Assembly: GCA_947647505.1 (NCBI GenBank)
Contig: CANSKO010000011.1
Location: forward strand, 1-64,000
Length of the DNA: 64,000 nt
Reading direction: 5' to 3'
Origin: an uncultured Roseburia sp.
GTDB lineage: Bacteria; Bacillota; Clostridia; Lachnospirales; Lachnospiraceae
The position numbers and the translations under genes were made by a program. Shown here one piece after another: positions 42,884-52,301 of the stretch (positions within the stretch are counted from its first letter, which is position 1; each line of letters begins with the position of its first letter). A model generated the notes under the pieces. It was not told the DNA's origin and did not search any database. It saw nothing but the letters and a program-made list of their open reading frames with translations.

Positions 42884-44311
42884 CTACAGATCATAATACA
42901 TTTTAAATTCCGCAGGATTCGGTATCTGCTCCAGGCGCTTCAGCTCTTCCCGTTTCCGGGCTGTCCAGACTTCAATCAGCCGTTCGGGGAAGACGCCGCC
43001 TTTTGTCAGGTATTCGTGATCGGCTTCCAGCGCATCCAGCGCTTCACCCAGTGATTTGGGGAGGCCTTTGATCTTCTTCTGCTCCTCTTCAGACAGCGTA
43101 TAAAGATTGCAGTCATAGGGACCCCAGCCATGCTCTGCCGGATCAATCTGATGCACGATGCCATCCAGTCCTGCCATCAGAATCGCGGCATATGCATAAT
43201 AGGGATTGGCCGTCGCATCCGGATTGCGCAGCTCAAACCGTTTCGTCTCCGGCGTCTTTGCATAAGCGGGGATTCGAATGACGGCGCTGCGGTTTGACGT
43301 TGCGTAACCGACCGTGACAGGCGCCTCATACCCCGGCACAAGACGTTTAAACGAGTTTGTGGAGGGATTGGTAAAAGCGCACAGCGAAGCGATATGCTTA
43401 AGCAGACCGCCGATGAAATAATGCGCCGTACGGCTCAGGCCGGAATAGCCGTTTTCATCGTAAAATAAAGGTTTTCCATCTTTGAGAAGCAGCATGTGGA
43501 CATGCAGGCCGCTGCCCGCTTCCTGATAAATGGGTTTTGGCAAAAATGTCGCCGTTTTTCCTTCCCTTGCCGCCATGTTTTTGATGATGTATTTGATAAT
43601 CATCGTATTGTCCGCCATTGCCGGCATATCGTTTAATTCTACCTCAATTTCCATCTGGCCCGGCCCGCCGACTTCATGGTGGTGATATTTTACGGAAATT
43701 CCCCAGTCTTCTATCATCATGCACATACGGCTGCGCAGATCATATCCGACGTCCTGCGGCGCAGCCGCGTGATACCCGCCCTTATAAGGCACTTCATAGC
43801 CATTATTTCCATCTGTCGCCAGATTACAGTTCCATTCAGCCTGCTTTGCGTCAATCCGATAGCCGCACTGCTGCGGCGTCACCTCATAGCGCGCGCTGTC
43901 AAACAGATAAAATTCAAATTCCGGCCCGATCACCATGCGGTCCGCAATGCCGCATTCCTTCATGTATTCGATGGCTTTTAAGCTTACGTTCTTCGGGTAC
44001 TGGTCGAACGGCTTGTTGGATCCGGCCTCTATCGTGCATACGTTTCCGCACATCGTAAGCGTGGGAACTTCTGCAAACGGATCAATATACGCCGTATCCG
44101 CGTCCGGCAGAAATACCATATCGCTCTTTTCCACAGGCGCATAGCCATAGTTCGAGCCGTCAAAGCCAATGCCCTGTGTAAAAACAGATTCTCCGAATCG
44201 TTCCACCGGTATCGTAATATGCCGCCATCTTCCATCGATATCCGTCATCTTGAAGTCGATCATGCGGATCTGGTTTTCTTCACATATTTTTTTAATTTCT
44301 TTTACTTTCAT
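42884..44311 (-). CDS. glnA: Type I glutamine synthetase
   Basis: A 475-residue enzyme forming glutamine from glutamate, ammonia and ATP as a dodecamer. The N-terminal beta-grasp (MTDIDGRWRHITIPV, GIGFDGSNYGYA) is followed by the catalytic domain: MVIGPEFEFYLF, KYHHHEVGGPGQMEIE, the SGLHVHM metal region and NRSAVIRIP. The C-terminal segment has NLYTLSEEE with Tyr404 where GSI-beta enzymes are adenylylated, but no glnE is in the window. AGGAAGAGG lies upstream of the start. It is the last gene of the minus-strand group after the RNase gene. Confidence 0.96.
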   Translation of the reverse strand: MKVKEIKKICEENQIRMIDFKMTDIDGRWRHITIPVERFGESVFTQGIGFDGSNYGYAPVEKSDMVFLPDADTAYIDPFAEVPTLTMCGNVCTIEAGSNKPFDQYPKNVSLKAIEYMKECGIADRMVIGPEFEFYLFDSARYEVTPQQCGYRIDAKQAEWNCNLATDGNNGYEVPYKGGYHAAAPQDVGYDLRSRMCMMIEDWGISVKYHHHEVGGPGQMEIEVELNDMPAMADNTMIIKYIIKNMAAREGKTATFLPKPIYQEAGSGLHVHMLLLKDGKPLFYDENGYSGLSRTAHYFIGGLLKHIASLCAFTNPSTNSFKRLVPGYEAPVTVGYATSNRSAVIRIPAYAKTPETKRFELRNPDATANPYYAYAAILMAGLDGIVHQIDPAEHGWGPYDCNLYTLSEEEQKKIKGLPKSLGEALDALEADHEYLTKGGVFPERLIEVWTARKREELKRLEQIPNPAEFKMYYDL

Positions 44312-44362
44312 AAACCTCTTCCTTTCTGATTTTTTATCCAGTTTCCCATTTACATTGCAGCG

Positions 44363-45586
44363 TTATGCACGATCCTGTAAAGACGCATCCGACTTCCTTC
44401 CCGGAAGCTGCTCCCATAAGGGCTTTTTGATTTTTTTACGTGTGATTTCCGCCAGGTCAAGCTTTGTAAAGTCTACAAAATCCGTCCGAACGCGATCGTT
44501 GAAAAGATAGCGTTTAAACGCCTGAATCAGCGTATTTTTGGATTCCTCCGCTTCCATGCTGATGAAATCGACGATGCAGATGCCGGAAATATTGCGAAGC
44601 CTTAACTGCCTTGCAATCTCCTTCGCCGCTTCCAGATTTACCTTCAGGTGAAAGTCTTCCTTCTTGCTTGCAGCGCTTCCGCCACTGTTGACGTCAATCA
44701 CCGTCAAAGCCTCCGTAGGCTGGATAATCAGATAGGCGCCGGACTTTAGCCACACGCGGTCTAAAAGCGCTTCCTTTAACTTCGACTTTAAGCTATAAAG
44801 CGCCGACAGGGAAAGCAGCGGATCTTCATAAAATACGATCCGGTTCTTAAAAACGCCCGCCGTATCGCAAAACGCCTCTTTTAACGCTTCATAGACAAGC
44901 GGATCGTCGGTGACAATCTTCTCAGGCGGCGCAGACAGATGATCCCTTACCGTGGCGATATAGCCGGACGGCTCCTGATACAGGCAGCTATAACAGGTGC
45001 GGTGTTGATGCTGCTCATATAACCTATAATATGTGGCGCGAAGGCTCTCGTATTCCGCAAGCAGCTGCGCGTCTTCATACTGCTTTGCGCCGGTGCGCAC
45101 AATCAGTCCAAACGGCTCTTCTTCTGTCTGTAAAAACAGAGCCTTTAAGCGCCCTCTGGACGCGTCATCCAGCTTTTTTGAAATGCCAAGCCGTCTGTCG
45201 AACGCGGTAAGGATTAAGGCGTTGCCCCGTATGGTAATATTCGTTGAAACCATCGGATCTTTTGACTTTATGGCTTCCTTTGCAACCTGTACGACGATCT
45301 CATCCTCCTGCGTCAGCCTTCCAGGCCGCGTCTGCCGCGTCATCCATGCGTTTTTCGCTTCTTTTAAAGGCAGATACGTCATCTCACCTGGCGCGATTTC
45401 CACAAAAGCGGCCTGAATTTTTTCAGAAATCTGCCGCACTCTTCCGATGTATACATTTCCAAGAATGGATGCAGCCGTCTGCTCTTCACAGGAAACTTCC
45501 GTCAGAAGATTTTCCTCGAACAGAGCTGTAATCCGGCAGATACAGCCGTTTATCGTTTCATTCGTAATTACGATCCGTTTATGCAA
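44363..45586 (-). CDS. rng: Ribonuclease E/G family protein
   Basis: A 407-residue single-strand endoribonuclease acting in rRNA processing and mRNA decay. The N-terminal S1 domain (ILGNVYIGRVRQ, then IQAAFVEI) precedes the catalytic Asp motifs LTVIDVNSGG and GICIVDFISM, separated by NLEAAKEIARQLRLRNISG. It is shorter than E. coli RNase G (489), and the CPxC zinc-link after the catalytic core is missing, so the quaternary assembly may differ. TTG 45586 is the best start (GGGAG 6 bases upstream, 8-base overlap with the preceding gene). Confidence 0.9.
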   Translation of the reverse strand: MHKRIVITNETINGCICRITALFEENLLTEVSCEEQTAASILGNVYIGRVRQISEKIQAAFVEIAPGEMTYLPLKEAKNAWMTRQTRPGRLTQEDEIVVQVAKEAIKSKDPMVSTNITIRGNALILTAFDRRLGISKKLDDASRGRLKALFLQTEEEPFGLIVRTGAKQYEDAQLLAEYESLRATYYRLYEQHQHRTCYSCLYQEPSGYIATVRDHLSAPPEKIVTDDPLVYEALKEAFCDTAGVFKNRIVFYEDPLLSLSALYSLKSKLKEALLDRVWLKSGAYLIIQPTEALTVIDVNSGGSAASKKEDFHLKVNLEAAKEIARQLRLRNISGICIVDFISMEAEESKNTLIQAFKRYLFNDRVRTDFVDFTKLDLAEITRKKIKKPLWEQLPGRKSDASLQDRA

Positions 45587-46286
45587 TGTCCTCTCCCATC
45601 TCGCCCAAAGACAAAAAGCCGCCGTCCTTTTCCCCATACAGATCGATTCTGTGAATCTGAATCGACAGAGGTTTTAGATCAACCCCCAGGGAATGATAAA
45701 ACGCTTCCAGTATAAGTTCGGGTTTCACATTTTCTTTGCTTCCGGCGCTGACTTTTAAAGCAAAACAGGGGCTCCCTTCCTCCCTGTATATGCGGGCGTC
45801 ATAGATCAGCTTTTTTAAATCAAGGGTTTTTTCGCTTTTCTTCGTCTGTTTTGTAATCCAGATCGCATCCTGTCCGTAAAACGCTCCAAAGGCGGCTTCG
45901 TGTTCTACCTGAGGCACATCACAGAGCGTTCGAAAGCGAAGCGTATAGTCGGCGGCCGCTACGGCGGACATCGCTTTTTGATCCGTATCGAAAAGCCTTC
46001 GGTAAGAAAGAATTTCAATGCCTTCTACCATAACCGCATTCAGTGCGCGTACGGCTTCTTCTGAAGATTTCGTGTCGTTTACCGCAATATCCAGATATTC
46101 CCCGTCGCTTGTAACGCCAAGTCCAAGAGGCAATGCAAACGACATAATCGGATGCGGTGAAAATCCGCCGGAAAGGGCAATGTCAATTTCTCCGCGCCGC
46201 ATGCATTTTTGAAAATACCGCATCAGATCCAGATGTCCGACAAACTTCATGACGCCGTATTTACGGAACTTGATTCGAATTCTCAA
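45579..46286 (-). CDS. TIGR03936 (DUF2344) radical SAM-associated protein
   Basis: A 235-residue protein that almost always follows a TIGR03960 radical SAM gene, as here. The N-terminal block RIKFRKYGVMKFVGHLDLMR and the segment SGGFSPHPIMSFALPLGLG are diagnostic. The biochemical role is unknown; its constant pairing suggests an accessory subunit or RNA-modification partner. In several organisms the pair is fused. TTG 46286 has GGGAGG 8 bases upstream; its start overlaps the stop of the radical SAM gene by 26 bases. Confidence 0.9.
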   Translation of the reverse strand: MRIRIKFRKYGVMKFVGHLDLMRYFQKCMRRGEIDIALSGGFSPHPIMSFALPLGLGVTSDGEYLDIAVNDTKSSEEAVRALNAVMVEGIEILSYRRLFDTDQKAMSAVAAADYTLRFRTLCDVPQVEHEAAFGAFYGQDAIWITKQTKKSEKTLDLKKLIYDARIYREEGSPCFALKVSAGSKENVKPELILEAFYHSLGVDLKPLSIQIHRIDLYGEKDGGFLSLGEMGEDIA

Positions 46287-48135
46287 CGCATACACCTCCC
46301 TGATATTTGGCCGCCCCGCAGCCGCTGCATGCCGCCCTGCAATTTTTCGTAACCTCTCCATTCTTTGCACGCGCGTATTCCCGCTTCAGAAACTCCTTTG
46401 TCACGCCCGCATCGATGAAGTCCCACGGGAAGCGTTCTTCCGGCGTACGCTCCCTGAGCGTATAAAAATCAGGATCAACGCCCGTTTCTTCAAATGCTTC
46501 CATCCAGGCATTATAGTTGAAAAAATCGCTCCAGGCATCAAACAGGCAGCCCTTTTCATAGGCGCGAAGCAGCGCTTTGCCAACCCTGCGGTCCCCCCTT
46601 GCCAGAACGCCTTCGAGCACGGTAACGTCCGCTTCATGCCAGTTGTAGCGAATGCTTTTTTTGTTCAGCTGGCCTTTGACTGCTTCCTGCACGGTTTTTG
46701 CGGCCGCAATATAATGCTCTCTCGGGTGCATGGCGGCCCACTGAAACGGCGTAAACGGCTTTGGAACAAAAAACGACGTGCTGATTGTAATCTGGCACTT
46801 ACCGTTTCGATGCTCTTTTGGAATCTCATAATAACGGGCCGCAATCCGATTGGCCAGCTCTGCGATGGCGCACTGGTCTTCCTCCGTTTCGGTTGGCAGT
46901 CCCAGCATAAAGTAAAGCTTTACCTTCTGCCAGCCTCCGGCAAACGCTTCCGCCGCACCGTCTAAAATGATCTCTTCCGTCAGCCCCTTGTTGATTACGT
47001 CCCGCAGCCGCTGCGAACCTGCTTCCGGCGCAAACGTTAAGCTGCTTTTTTTCACATCCTGTACTTTTCCCATAATATCCAGAGAAAATGCATCAATGCG
47101 AAGAGACGGAAGCGAAATATTAATCCCTTTTCCCTGAAATTCTTCCATCAGATACGTGACCAGCTCCTTTAAGCCCGAGTAATCGGAAGAGCTCAAAGAA
47201 CTGAGAGAAATCTCATCATAGCCGGTATTCTTTAACATCTGATACGCATATGTTTTTAAAACCTCAACGTCCTTCTCTCTGGTCGGCCGATAGATCATGC
47301 CCGCCTGACAAAACCGACAGCCACGAATGCAGCCGCGCTGAATTTCCAGCACGACGCGATCCTGCGTCGCCTGTAAAAACGGCGCCAGAGGCTTCTGCGG
47401 ATATACGACGTCCGTCAATTCGGTTACGACCTGTTTTTCCACTTTGGAAGGAATGTTTGCTTCCGTCGGCGTAAAGTCGGCAAGCGTGCCGTCTGCATGA
47501 TACGACGCTTCATACAGAGACGGCGCGTAGATGCCCGGAATCTGCGCCGCACGGCGCAGAAAGTCTTTTCGACAGGCGCCGGACGCTTTCCATTCTTTAT
47601 ACAGGTCAAGCAGGGCGTCATAGCTTGTTTCGCCTTCGCCAATGTAAAACAGGTCAAAAAAATCCGCAAGCGGCTCCGGATTATAGGCGCAGGGGCCGCC
47701 GCCGATCACGAACGGGTGGTCGGCATTTCTATCCTGAGAGAAAAGCGGAATGCCGGAAAGATCCAGAATCTGCAGCACGTTCGTGTAGCACATCTCATAT
47801 TGCAGCGTAATGCCAAGAAAGTCAAACGCCAAAATAGCGTCCTGCGATTCCAGTGCAAACAGAGGGATTTTTTTTTCCTTTAAGATCCGATGCAGATCGG
47901 GCCACGGCGAATAGACGCGCTCACAGTAAACGTCGTCCCTGCGGTTGAACATATCATAAAGAATCTGAATCCCAAGATGGGACATGCCGATTTCATATAC
48001 GTCCGGAAAACACATGCAAAATCGAATGTCCACATCGGAAGGGTTCTTGCAGACCATATTGATCTCATTGCCAATATAGCGGGCCGGCTTTTCCACCGAC
48101 AATAAAATTTCTTCTTCTAACGCTAATCTTTTCAT
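46261..48135 (-). CDS. TIGR03960 B12-binding-type radical SAM protein
   Basis: A 624-residue radical SAM protein. An N-terminal B12-binding-like Rossmann region (FPDVYEIGMSHLGIQILYD, HPFVIGGGPCAYNPEPLADF) leads to the 4Fe-4S motif C-x3-C-x2-C in RGCIRGCRFCQAG (about 281-288). The C-terminus carries a further Cys cluster (CRAACSGCGAA and GVC), typical of the family. The substrate is unknown; location beside an RNase E/G gene is recurrent and hints at RNA modification. The start at 48135 is one base after the upstream stop. Confidence 0.9.
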   Translation of the reverse strand: MKRLALEEEILLSVEKPARYIGNEINMVCKNPSDVDIRFCMCFPDVYEIGMSHLGIQILYDMFNRRDDVYCERVYSPWPDLHRILKEKKIPLFALESQDAILAFDFLGITLQYEMCYTNVLQILDLSGIPLFSQDRNADHPFVIGGGPCAYNPEPLADFFDLFYIGEGETSYDALLDLYKEWKASGACRKDFLRRAAQIPGIYAPSLYEASYHADGTLADFTPTEANIPSKVEKQVVTELTDVVYPQKPLAPFLQATQDRVVLEIQRGCIRGCRFCQAGMIYRPTREKDVEVLKTYAYQMLKNTGYDEISLSSLSSSDYSGLKELVTYLMEEFQGKGINISLPSLRIDAFSLDIMGKVQDVKKSSLTFAPEAGSQRLRDVINKGLTEEIILDGAAEAFAGGWQKVKLYFMLGLPTETEEDQCAIAELANRIAARYYEIPKEHRNGKCQITISTSFFVPKPFTPFQWAAMHPREHYIAAAKTVQEAVKGQLNKKSIRYNWHEADVTVLEGVLARGDRRVGKALLRAYEKGCLFDAWSDFFNYNAWMEAFEETGVDPDFYTLRERTPEERFPWDFIDAGVTKEFLKREYARAKNGEVTKNCRAACSGCGAAKYQGGVCVENSNQVP

Positions 48136-48136
48136 G

Positions 48137-48754
48137 TTAAAACCTTACTTTAATATAAGCCTGAATCTCCTGTACGCATTTTTCGAAGCCAAGCTTGCTG
48201 CTGTTTAAGCAAAGATCATAGTTCCGTGCGTCCGTCCAGTCCCGTCCGGTATAATGCTTATAAAATTCCGCCCGGTATTTATCCGTCTTTGCAATAAACT
48301 TTTCCATCTCCGCTTCCGTCATGCTGTTCTGCTCCATTGCCCTGGCAAGATTAAATTCCGCAGATCCATGCACAAAAACGCTGACGACGTTGGGATAATC
48401 CTTCAGCACAAAGTCTGCGGCGCGTCCGATGATGACGCAGCTTTCCGTTTCCGCCAGCCGCCGGATGACTTTCGCCTGGTAATTAAACAGATTTTTGGCG
48501 GAAACAAAATCACTGCTTTCCGGAGGGATCAGATCTCCCGTGTACAGATCGGTTGACATGCGAAGAAACGGACTGTTTTTCAGCTTTTCATCCATCTGTC
48601 GGAACAGCTGCTCATTGATGCCGCTTTCTTCAGAAGCCATTTTCATCAGATTACTGCTGTAATACGGTATGCCAAGCTCTTTTGCGAGCATTTTGCCGAC
48701 GGTTCTTCCGCCGCTTCCATACTGCCTTGCAATCGTAATTACGATAGGTTCCAT
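48137..48754 (-). CDS. Cytidylate kinase-like family protein (second copy)
   Basis: A 205-residue paralogue of the protein at 36627. The P-loop-like segment is ARQYGSGGRTVG (Arg where Walker A has Lys), followed by the conserved PYYSSNLMKMASEE and SCVIIGRAADFVLKD. The two share the VIxGRxADxxL core but differ in length and in the loop lysine, so substrate or activity may differ. AGGAGG 8 bases before ATG 48754. It lies between livF and the radical SAM gene with gaps of 11 and 1 bases, so it is probably in one transcript. Confidence 0.82.
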   Translation of the reverse strand: MEPIVITIARQYGSGGRTVGKMLAKELGIPYYSSNLMKMASEESGINEQLFRQMDEKLKNSPFLRMSTDLYTGDLIPPESSDFVSAKNLFNYQAKVIRRLAETESCVIIGRAADFVLKDYPNVVSVFVHGSAEFNLARAMEQNSMTEAEMEKFIAKTDKYRAEFYKHYTGRDWTDARNYDLCLNSSKLGFEKCVQEIQAYIKVRF

Positions 48755-48765
48755 GTAAACGCCTC

Positions 48766-49476
48766 CTATTCCCCAAGATATGCTTTTTTAATCGAGTCGT
48801 CATCCATCAGCGTTTTCGCGTCTCCCGAAAGCACAATATTCCCCGTTTCTAAAACGTAAGCCCTGTCCGCAATGGAAAGCGCTTTTTTTGCATTCTGCTC
48901 CACAAGAAGCACTGTCGTGCCACTTTTGCTGACTTCTTCTATGATTTCAAAAATCTGATTTACAAGAATCGGGGAAAGCCCCATCGACGGTTCGTCCATT
49001 ACAATGATTTTCGGCTTTGACATCAGCGCGCGGCCCATGGCAAGCATCTGCTGTTCTCCGCCGCTTAGCGTTCCGGCAAGCTGGTTTTTCCGCTCCTTTA
49101 AACGCGGAAAGCGATCGTATACCATTGCGATTGTCTGCTCCATTTCGCCCCTGTCTTTCCTTGTATACGCGCCCATTTTCAGATTTTCGTATACGGTCAG
49201 CTCCGCGAAGACGCGGCGGCCTTCCGGCACGTGCGCCATGCCAAGCGATACGATTTTATGCGCCGGAACTTTTGTAATGTCGTTTCCTTCAAACATGACC
49301 AAACCGCGTTTGGGAGATAACAGACCGGTAATCGTATGCAGCGTCGTCGTCTTCCCGGCTCCGTTTGCGCCGATTAACGCGATAACCTCTCCTTCGTTTA
49401 CTTCAAAAGAGATGCCCTTGATCGCCTGAATCATGCCATAATATACTTCAATATTCTTTACTTCAAGCATCGCCAT
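48766..49476 (-). CDS. livF: Branched-chain amino acid ABC transporter ATP-binding protein LivF
   Basis: A 236-residue ABC ATPase. Walker A GANGAGKTT, signature LSGGEQQML and Walker B IIVMDEPSMGLSP, with the D-loop and switch His region (TVLLVEQNA, Gln in place of His as usual for LivF). ATG 49476 has AGGAGG upstream. It pairs with LivG in the nucleotide-binding dimer. Confidence 0.95.
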   Translation of the reverse strand: MAMLEVKNIEVYYGMIQAIKGISFEVNEGEVIALIGANGAGKTTTLHTITGLLSPKRGLVMFEGNDITKVPAHKIVSLGMAHVPEGRRVFAELTVYENLKMGAYTRKDRGEMEQTIAMVYDRFPRLKERKNQLAGTLSGGEQQMLAMGRALMSKPKIIVMDEPSMGLSPILVNQIFEIIEEVSKSGTTVLLVEQNAKKALSIADRAYVLETGNIVLSGDAKTLMDDDSIKKAYLGE

Positions 49477-49489
49477 ATTATCCGTCCTC

Positions 49490-50248
49490 CTATTCGCCCA
49501 GATACGCTTTGATGACTTCCGGATCGTGCAGCACGTCAGACGCGTCTCCTTCGCAAAGCGCTTCTCCAAAATTTAAAACCGTCAGCTTTTCACAGATTCC
49601 GGACACCAGCTTCATATCATGCTCGATCAGAAGAATCGTCATGTCAAACGTATCCCGCACAAAGCGAATCGTCTCCATCAGCTCTTTCGTTTCATTTGGA
49701 TTCATGCCCGCCGCAGGTTCATCCAGAAGCAAAAGCTTGGGATTTGTGGCAAGCGCCCTTGTGATTTCCAGCTTCCGCTGTTTGCCATACGGAAGGTTTG
49801 CCGCAAGCGTATCGGCTTCCTGATCCAGATCAAATACGGATAACAGCTTCATGGCTTTTTCATCCATTTCCTTTTCTTTTTTATAATAATTGGGAAGGCG
49901 GAAAATTCCTTCCAACGTCGAATACCGGTAATGGTTATGAAGCCCTGCCTTTACATTATCCTTCACGGACAATTCTTTAAACAGACGGATATTCTGAAAC
50001 GTTCTGGCAATGCCGGTTTTGTTGATCTCAATCGTCTTTTTTCCAACGATGTTTTCACCGTCTAAGAGGATAATGCCCTCATCCGGCCTGTATACTCCGG
50101 TTAACAGGTTAAACACGGTTGTTTTTCCGGCTCCGTTTGGCCCGATCAGTCCATAGAGGCAGCCTTTTTCGATGTTCAGATGAAATGCGTTGACCGCGCG
50201 CAGACCGCCGAAGGAGATGCCCAGATTTTTTACTTCTAACAGCGCCAT
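49490..50248 (-). CDS. livG: Branched-chain amino acid ABC transporter ATP-binding protein LivG
   Basis: A 252-residue ABC ATPase with Walker A GPNGAGKTT, Q-loop in the RTFQNIRLF block typical of LivG, and Walker B LLLLDEPAAGMNP followed by ILLIEHDMKLV. The signature motif is degenerate (NLPYGKQRKLEI), as is normal for LivG. GGAGG precedes ATG 50248. It follows livM by 3 bases. Confidence 0.95.
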   Translation of the reverse strand: MALLEVKNLGISFGGLRAVNAFHLNIEKGCLYGLIGPNGAGKTTVFNLLTGVYRPDEGIILLDGENIVGKKTIEINKTGIARTFQNIRLFKELSVKDNVKAGLHNHYRYSTLEGIFRLPNYYKKEKEMDEKAMKLLSVFDLDQEADTLAANLPYGKQRKLEITRALATNPKLLLLDEPAAGMNPNETKELMETIRFVRDTFDMTILLIEHDMKLVSGICEKLTVLNFGEALCEGDASDVLHDPEVIKAYLGE

Positions 50249-50251
50249 AGC

Positions 50252-51310
50252 CTAAACCTCCTTCTGCTTTTTGCGTTTGAATTTTGCCGAATGCCGCTCT
50301 CTCCATTCGATGGCCTTCGGACTCCAGTTAAACAGCATCATCGCAATCAGTACGACGGCATAAATCAGCATGCGGTAGTCGCTCAGCCCGCGCAAAAGCT
50401 CCGGCAGAAGCGTAAGCACGATCGCGGCGAGAATAGAGCCGCGGATATTGCCAATGCCGCCCAAAACGACGAAGACAAGTATCATAATGGACATATTATA
50501 GCCAAAGTTTTTGGGCTGCGCCGTCAGCGTAGCCAGATTGTGCGCATAAATAACGCCGCCTACGCCGGCTAAGGCCGCCGATATGGAAAATGCCATCAGC
50601 TTATATTTCGTAACATTGATGCCAATGGATTCCGCCGCAATGCGGTTGTCGCGAATCGCCATAATCGCGCGCCCGCTCCTGGAATGAATCAGATTCAATA
50701 CGATAAAAAGCGTTACCAGAATTAAAATTACGCCTACGGTAAACGTCGAATCCTTCGGCGTGCCCGTAATGCCCTGCGGACCGTTGACAATGACTTCTCC
50801 GTCCGGTAAAAGTCCAAGCGAAAGCGAATCCTTTGTTGAAAAATGAAATCCCTCGGAATCCCTTCCGATAAAAAGGATGTTGACGACGTTTTTGATGATT
50901 TCTCCAAATGCAAGCGTTACAATCGCAAGATAATCGCCCTTTAAACGAAGCGCCGGAATGCCGACCAGAATTCCGCAAAGGCCGGCTGCCGCCGCGCCGA
51001 TCAGCAGCGCAAACAGGTAGCGAACGCCCGCGACAGGAATCAGCTCCGCCGTGCATTTGGAAAAAAATGCGCTCGTAAATGCGCCGACGCACATAAATCC
51101 CGCATGTCCAAGACTCAGCTCGCCCAAAATGCCAACCGTCAGATTCAGGGAAACAGCCAGAATGATATACGCGCATAGCGGCACCAAAAGCCCCTGCAGA
51201 AGGCTTGAGATGGCGCCGGCGGAAGTTAAAATCTGTACGGCCGCAAACAGCGCAATCACGATTGCATATGTAATCAGATTGCTTTTTGTCGTTTTGTTTA
51301 TTTTTTTCAT
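50252..51310 (-). CDS. livM: Branched-chain amino acid ABC transporter permease LivM
   Basis: A 352-residue permease with about nine hydrophobic segments. Blocks such as LSLGHAGFMCVGAFTSAFF and GDYLAIVTLAFGEI, and RSGRAIMAIRDNRIAAESIGIN, are typical of LivM. A basic C-terminal tail (KFKRKKQKEV) is present. ATG 51310 with AGGTGAGG just upstream is preferred over an in-frame GTG at 51319. The upstream gene ends only 9 bases before. Confidence 0.94.
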   Translation of the reverse strand: MKKINKTTKSNLITYAIVIALFAAVQILTSAGAISSLLQGLLVPLCAYIILAVSLNLTVGILGELSLGHAGFMCVGAFTSAFFSKCTAELIPVAGVRYLFALLIGAAAAGLCGILVGIPALRLKGDYLAIVTLAFGEIIKNVVNILFIGRDSEGFHFSTKDSLSLGLLPDGEVIVNGPQGITGTPKDSTFTVGVILILVTLFIVLNLIHSRSGRAIMAIRDNRIAAESIGINVTKYKLMAFSISAALAGVGGVIYAHNLATLTAQPKNFGYNMSIMILVFVVLGGIGNIRGSILAAIVLTLLPELLRGLSDYRMLIYAVVLIAMMLFNWSPKAIEWRERHSAKFKRKKQKEV

Positions 51311-51319
51311 ACGCCTCAC

Positions 51320-52204
51320 CTACACTTTCTCCTGAACATTTTTACCGAGAATTCCGGCGGGCTTTACAAGCAGTATGACAATTAATACGCCAAACACAAT
51401 GGCGTCCGCCATCTGGGAGGAAATATAAGCTTTTCCGAATATCTCAATGACGCCTAAGAGGATGCCGCCGATAAACGCGCCCGGAATCGAGCCGATGCCG
51501 CCGAATACGGCAGCGACAAATGCTTTGATGCCAGGCATCGCGCCCGTATAAGGATTTAAGGACGGATACGAGGAGCAAAGCAGCACGCCGGCGATTGCGG
51601 CAAGCGCCGATCCAATCGCAAACGTTAAGGCGATCGTGCCGTTTACATGAATGCCCATCAGCTGCGCCGCGCCTTTATCTTCCGATACGGCGCGCATCGC
51701 CTGACCGGACTTTGTCCGGCTGATAAACAGCGTCAGCGCAATCATAATGACAATGCAGGATACAATCGTAACGATGGCTTCTCCCGTAATCGTTAAGGCG
51801 CCGTCCATCAGTGTGACCGCCGGGACCGATACGACGGAATCAAAGGAAATCGTATTTGCTCCAAAGATTAAAAGCGCGACATTCTGCAACAGATAGCTGA
51901 CGCCAATCGCCGTAATCAGCACGGCAAGCGAAGACGCCGCGTTTAAAAGCGGACGGTACGCCACGCTTTCAATCACGATTCCAAGTATCAGGCAGCATAC
52001 GATCGACAGTAAAACTGCGACGCCAGGCGGAAGCCCTGCGCCTGAAATGGCCGCCATTACGACGTATGCTCCGATCATAATAACGTCGCCATGCGCAAAA
52101 TTCAGCATTTTGGCGATTCCGTATACCATGGTATAGCCAAGCGCGATAATTGCATACACGCTGCCAAGACTGACGCCGTTAATCAAATAAGATATAAAGC
52201 TCAT
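51320..52204 (-). CDS. livH: Branched-chain amino acid ABC transporter permease LivH
   Basis: A 294-residue permease with about eight hydrophobic segments. Typical blocks: GVSLGSVYAIIALGYTMVYG, LNFAHGDVIMIGAY and RTKSGQAMRAVSEDKGAAQLMGI. It forms the membrane channel with LivM. A hairpin at 52268-52290 lies between livK and this gene and could lower its expression relative to the binding protein. Confidence 0.95.
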   Translation of the reverse strand: MSFISYLINGVSLGSVYAIIALGYTMVYGIAKMLNFAHGDVIMIGAYVVMAAISGAGLPPGVAVLLSIVCCLILGIVIESVAYRPLLNAASSLAVLITAIGVSYLLQNVALLIFGANTISFDSVVSVPAVTLMDGALTITGEAIVTIVSCIVIMIALTLFISRTKSGQAMRAVSEDKGAAQLMGIHVNGTIALTFAIGSALAAIAGVLLCSSYPSLNPYTGAMPGIKAFVAAVFGGIGSIPGAFIGGILLGVIEIFGKAYISSQMADAIVFGVLIVILLVKPAGILGKNVQEKV

Positions 52205-52267
52205 ATAAATCCCCCGTTTCCTCTTTCTCCTGAACGTATGGAAAATGTTCTGAGGATGAAAACAGAA

Positions 52268-52290
52268 GGGTTATCTCAGAAAGATAACCC
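52268..52290 (-). terminator. Hairpin between livK and livH (partial terminator)
   Basis: GGGTTATCT/AGATAACCC (9-bp stem, 5-base loop). On the minus strand it is followed by TTCTGTTTTC, a modest T-rich tract. Position after livK suggests attenuation between the binding protein and the rest of the transporter. Confidence 0.6.
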
Positions 52291-52301
52291 CTCCGTCTTT
52301 T

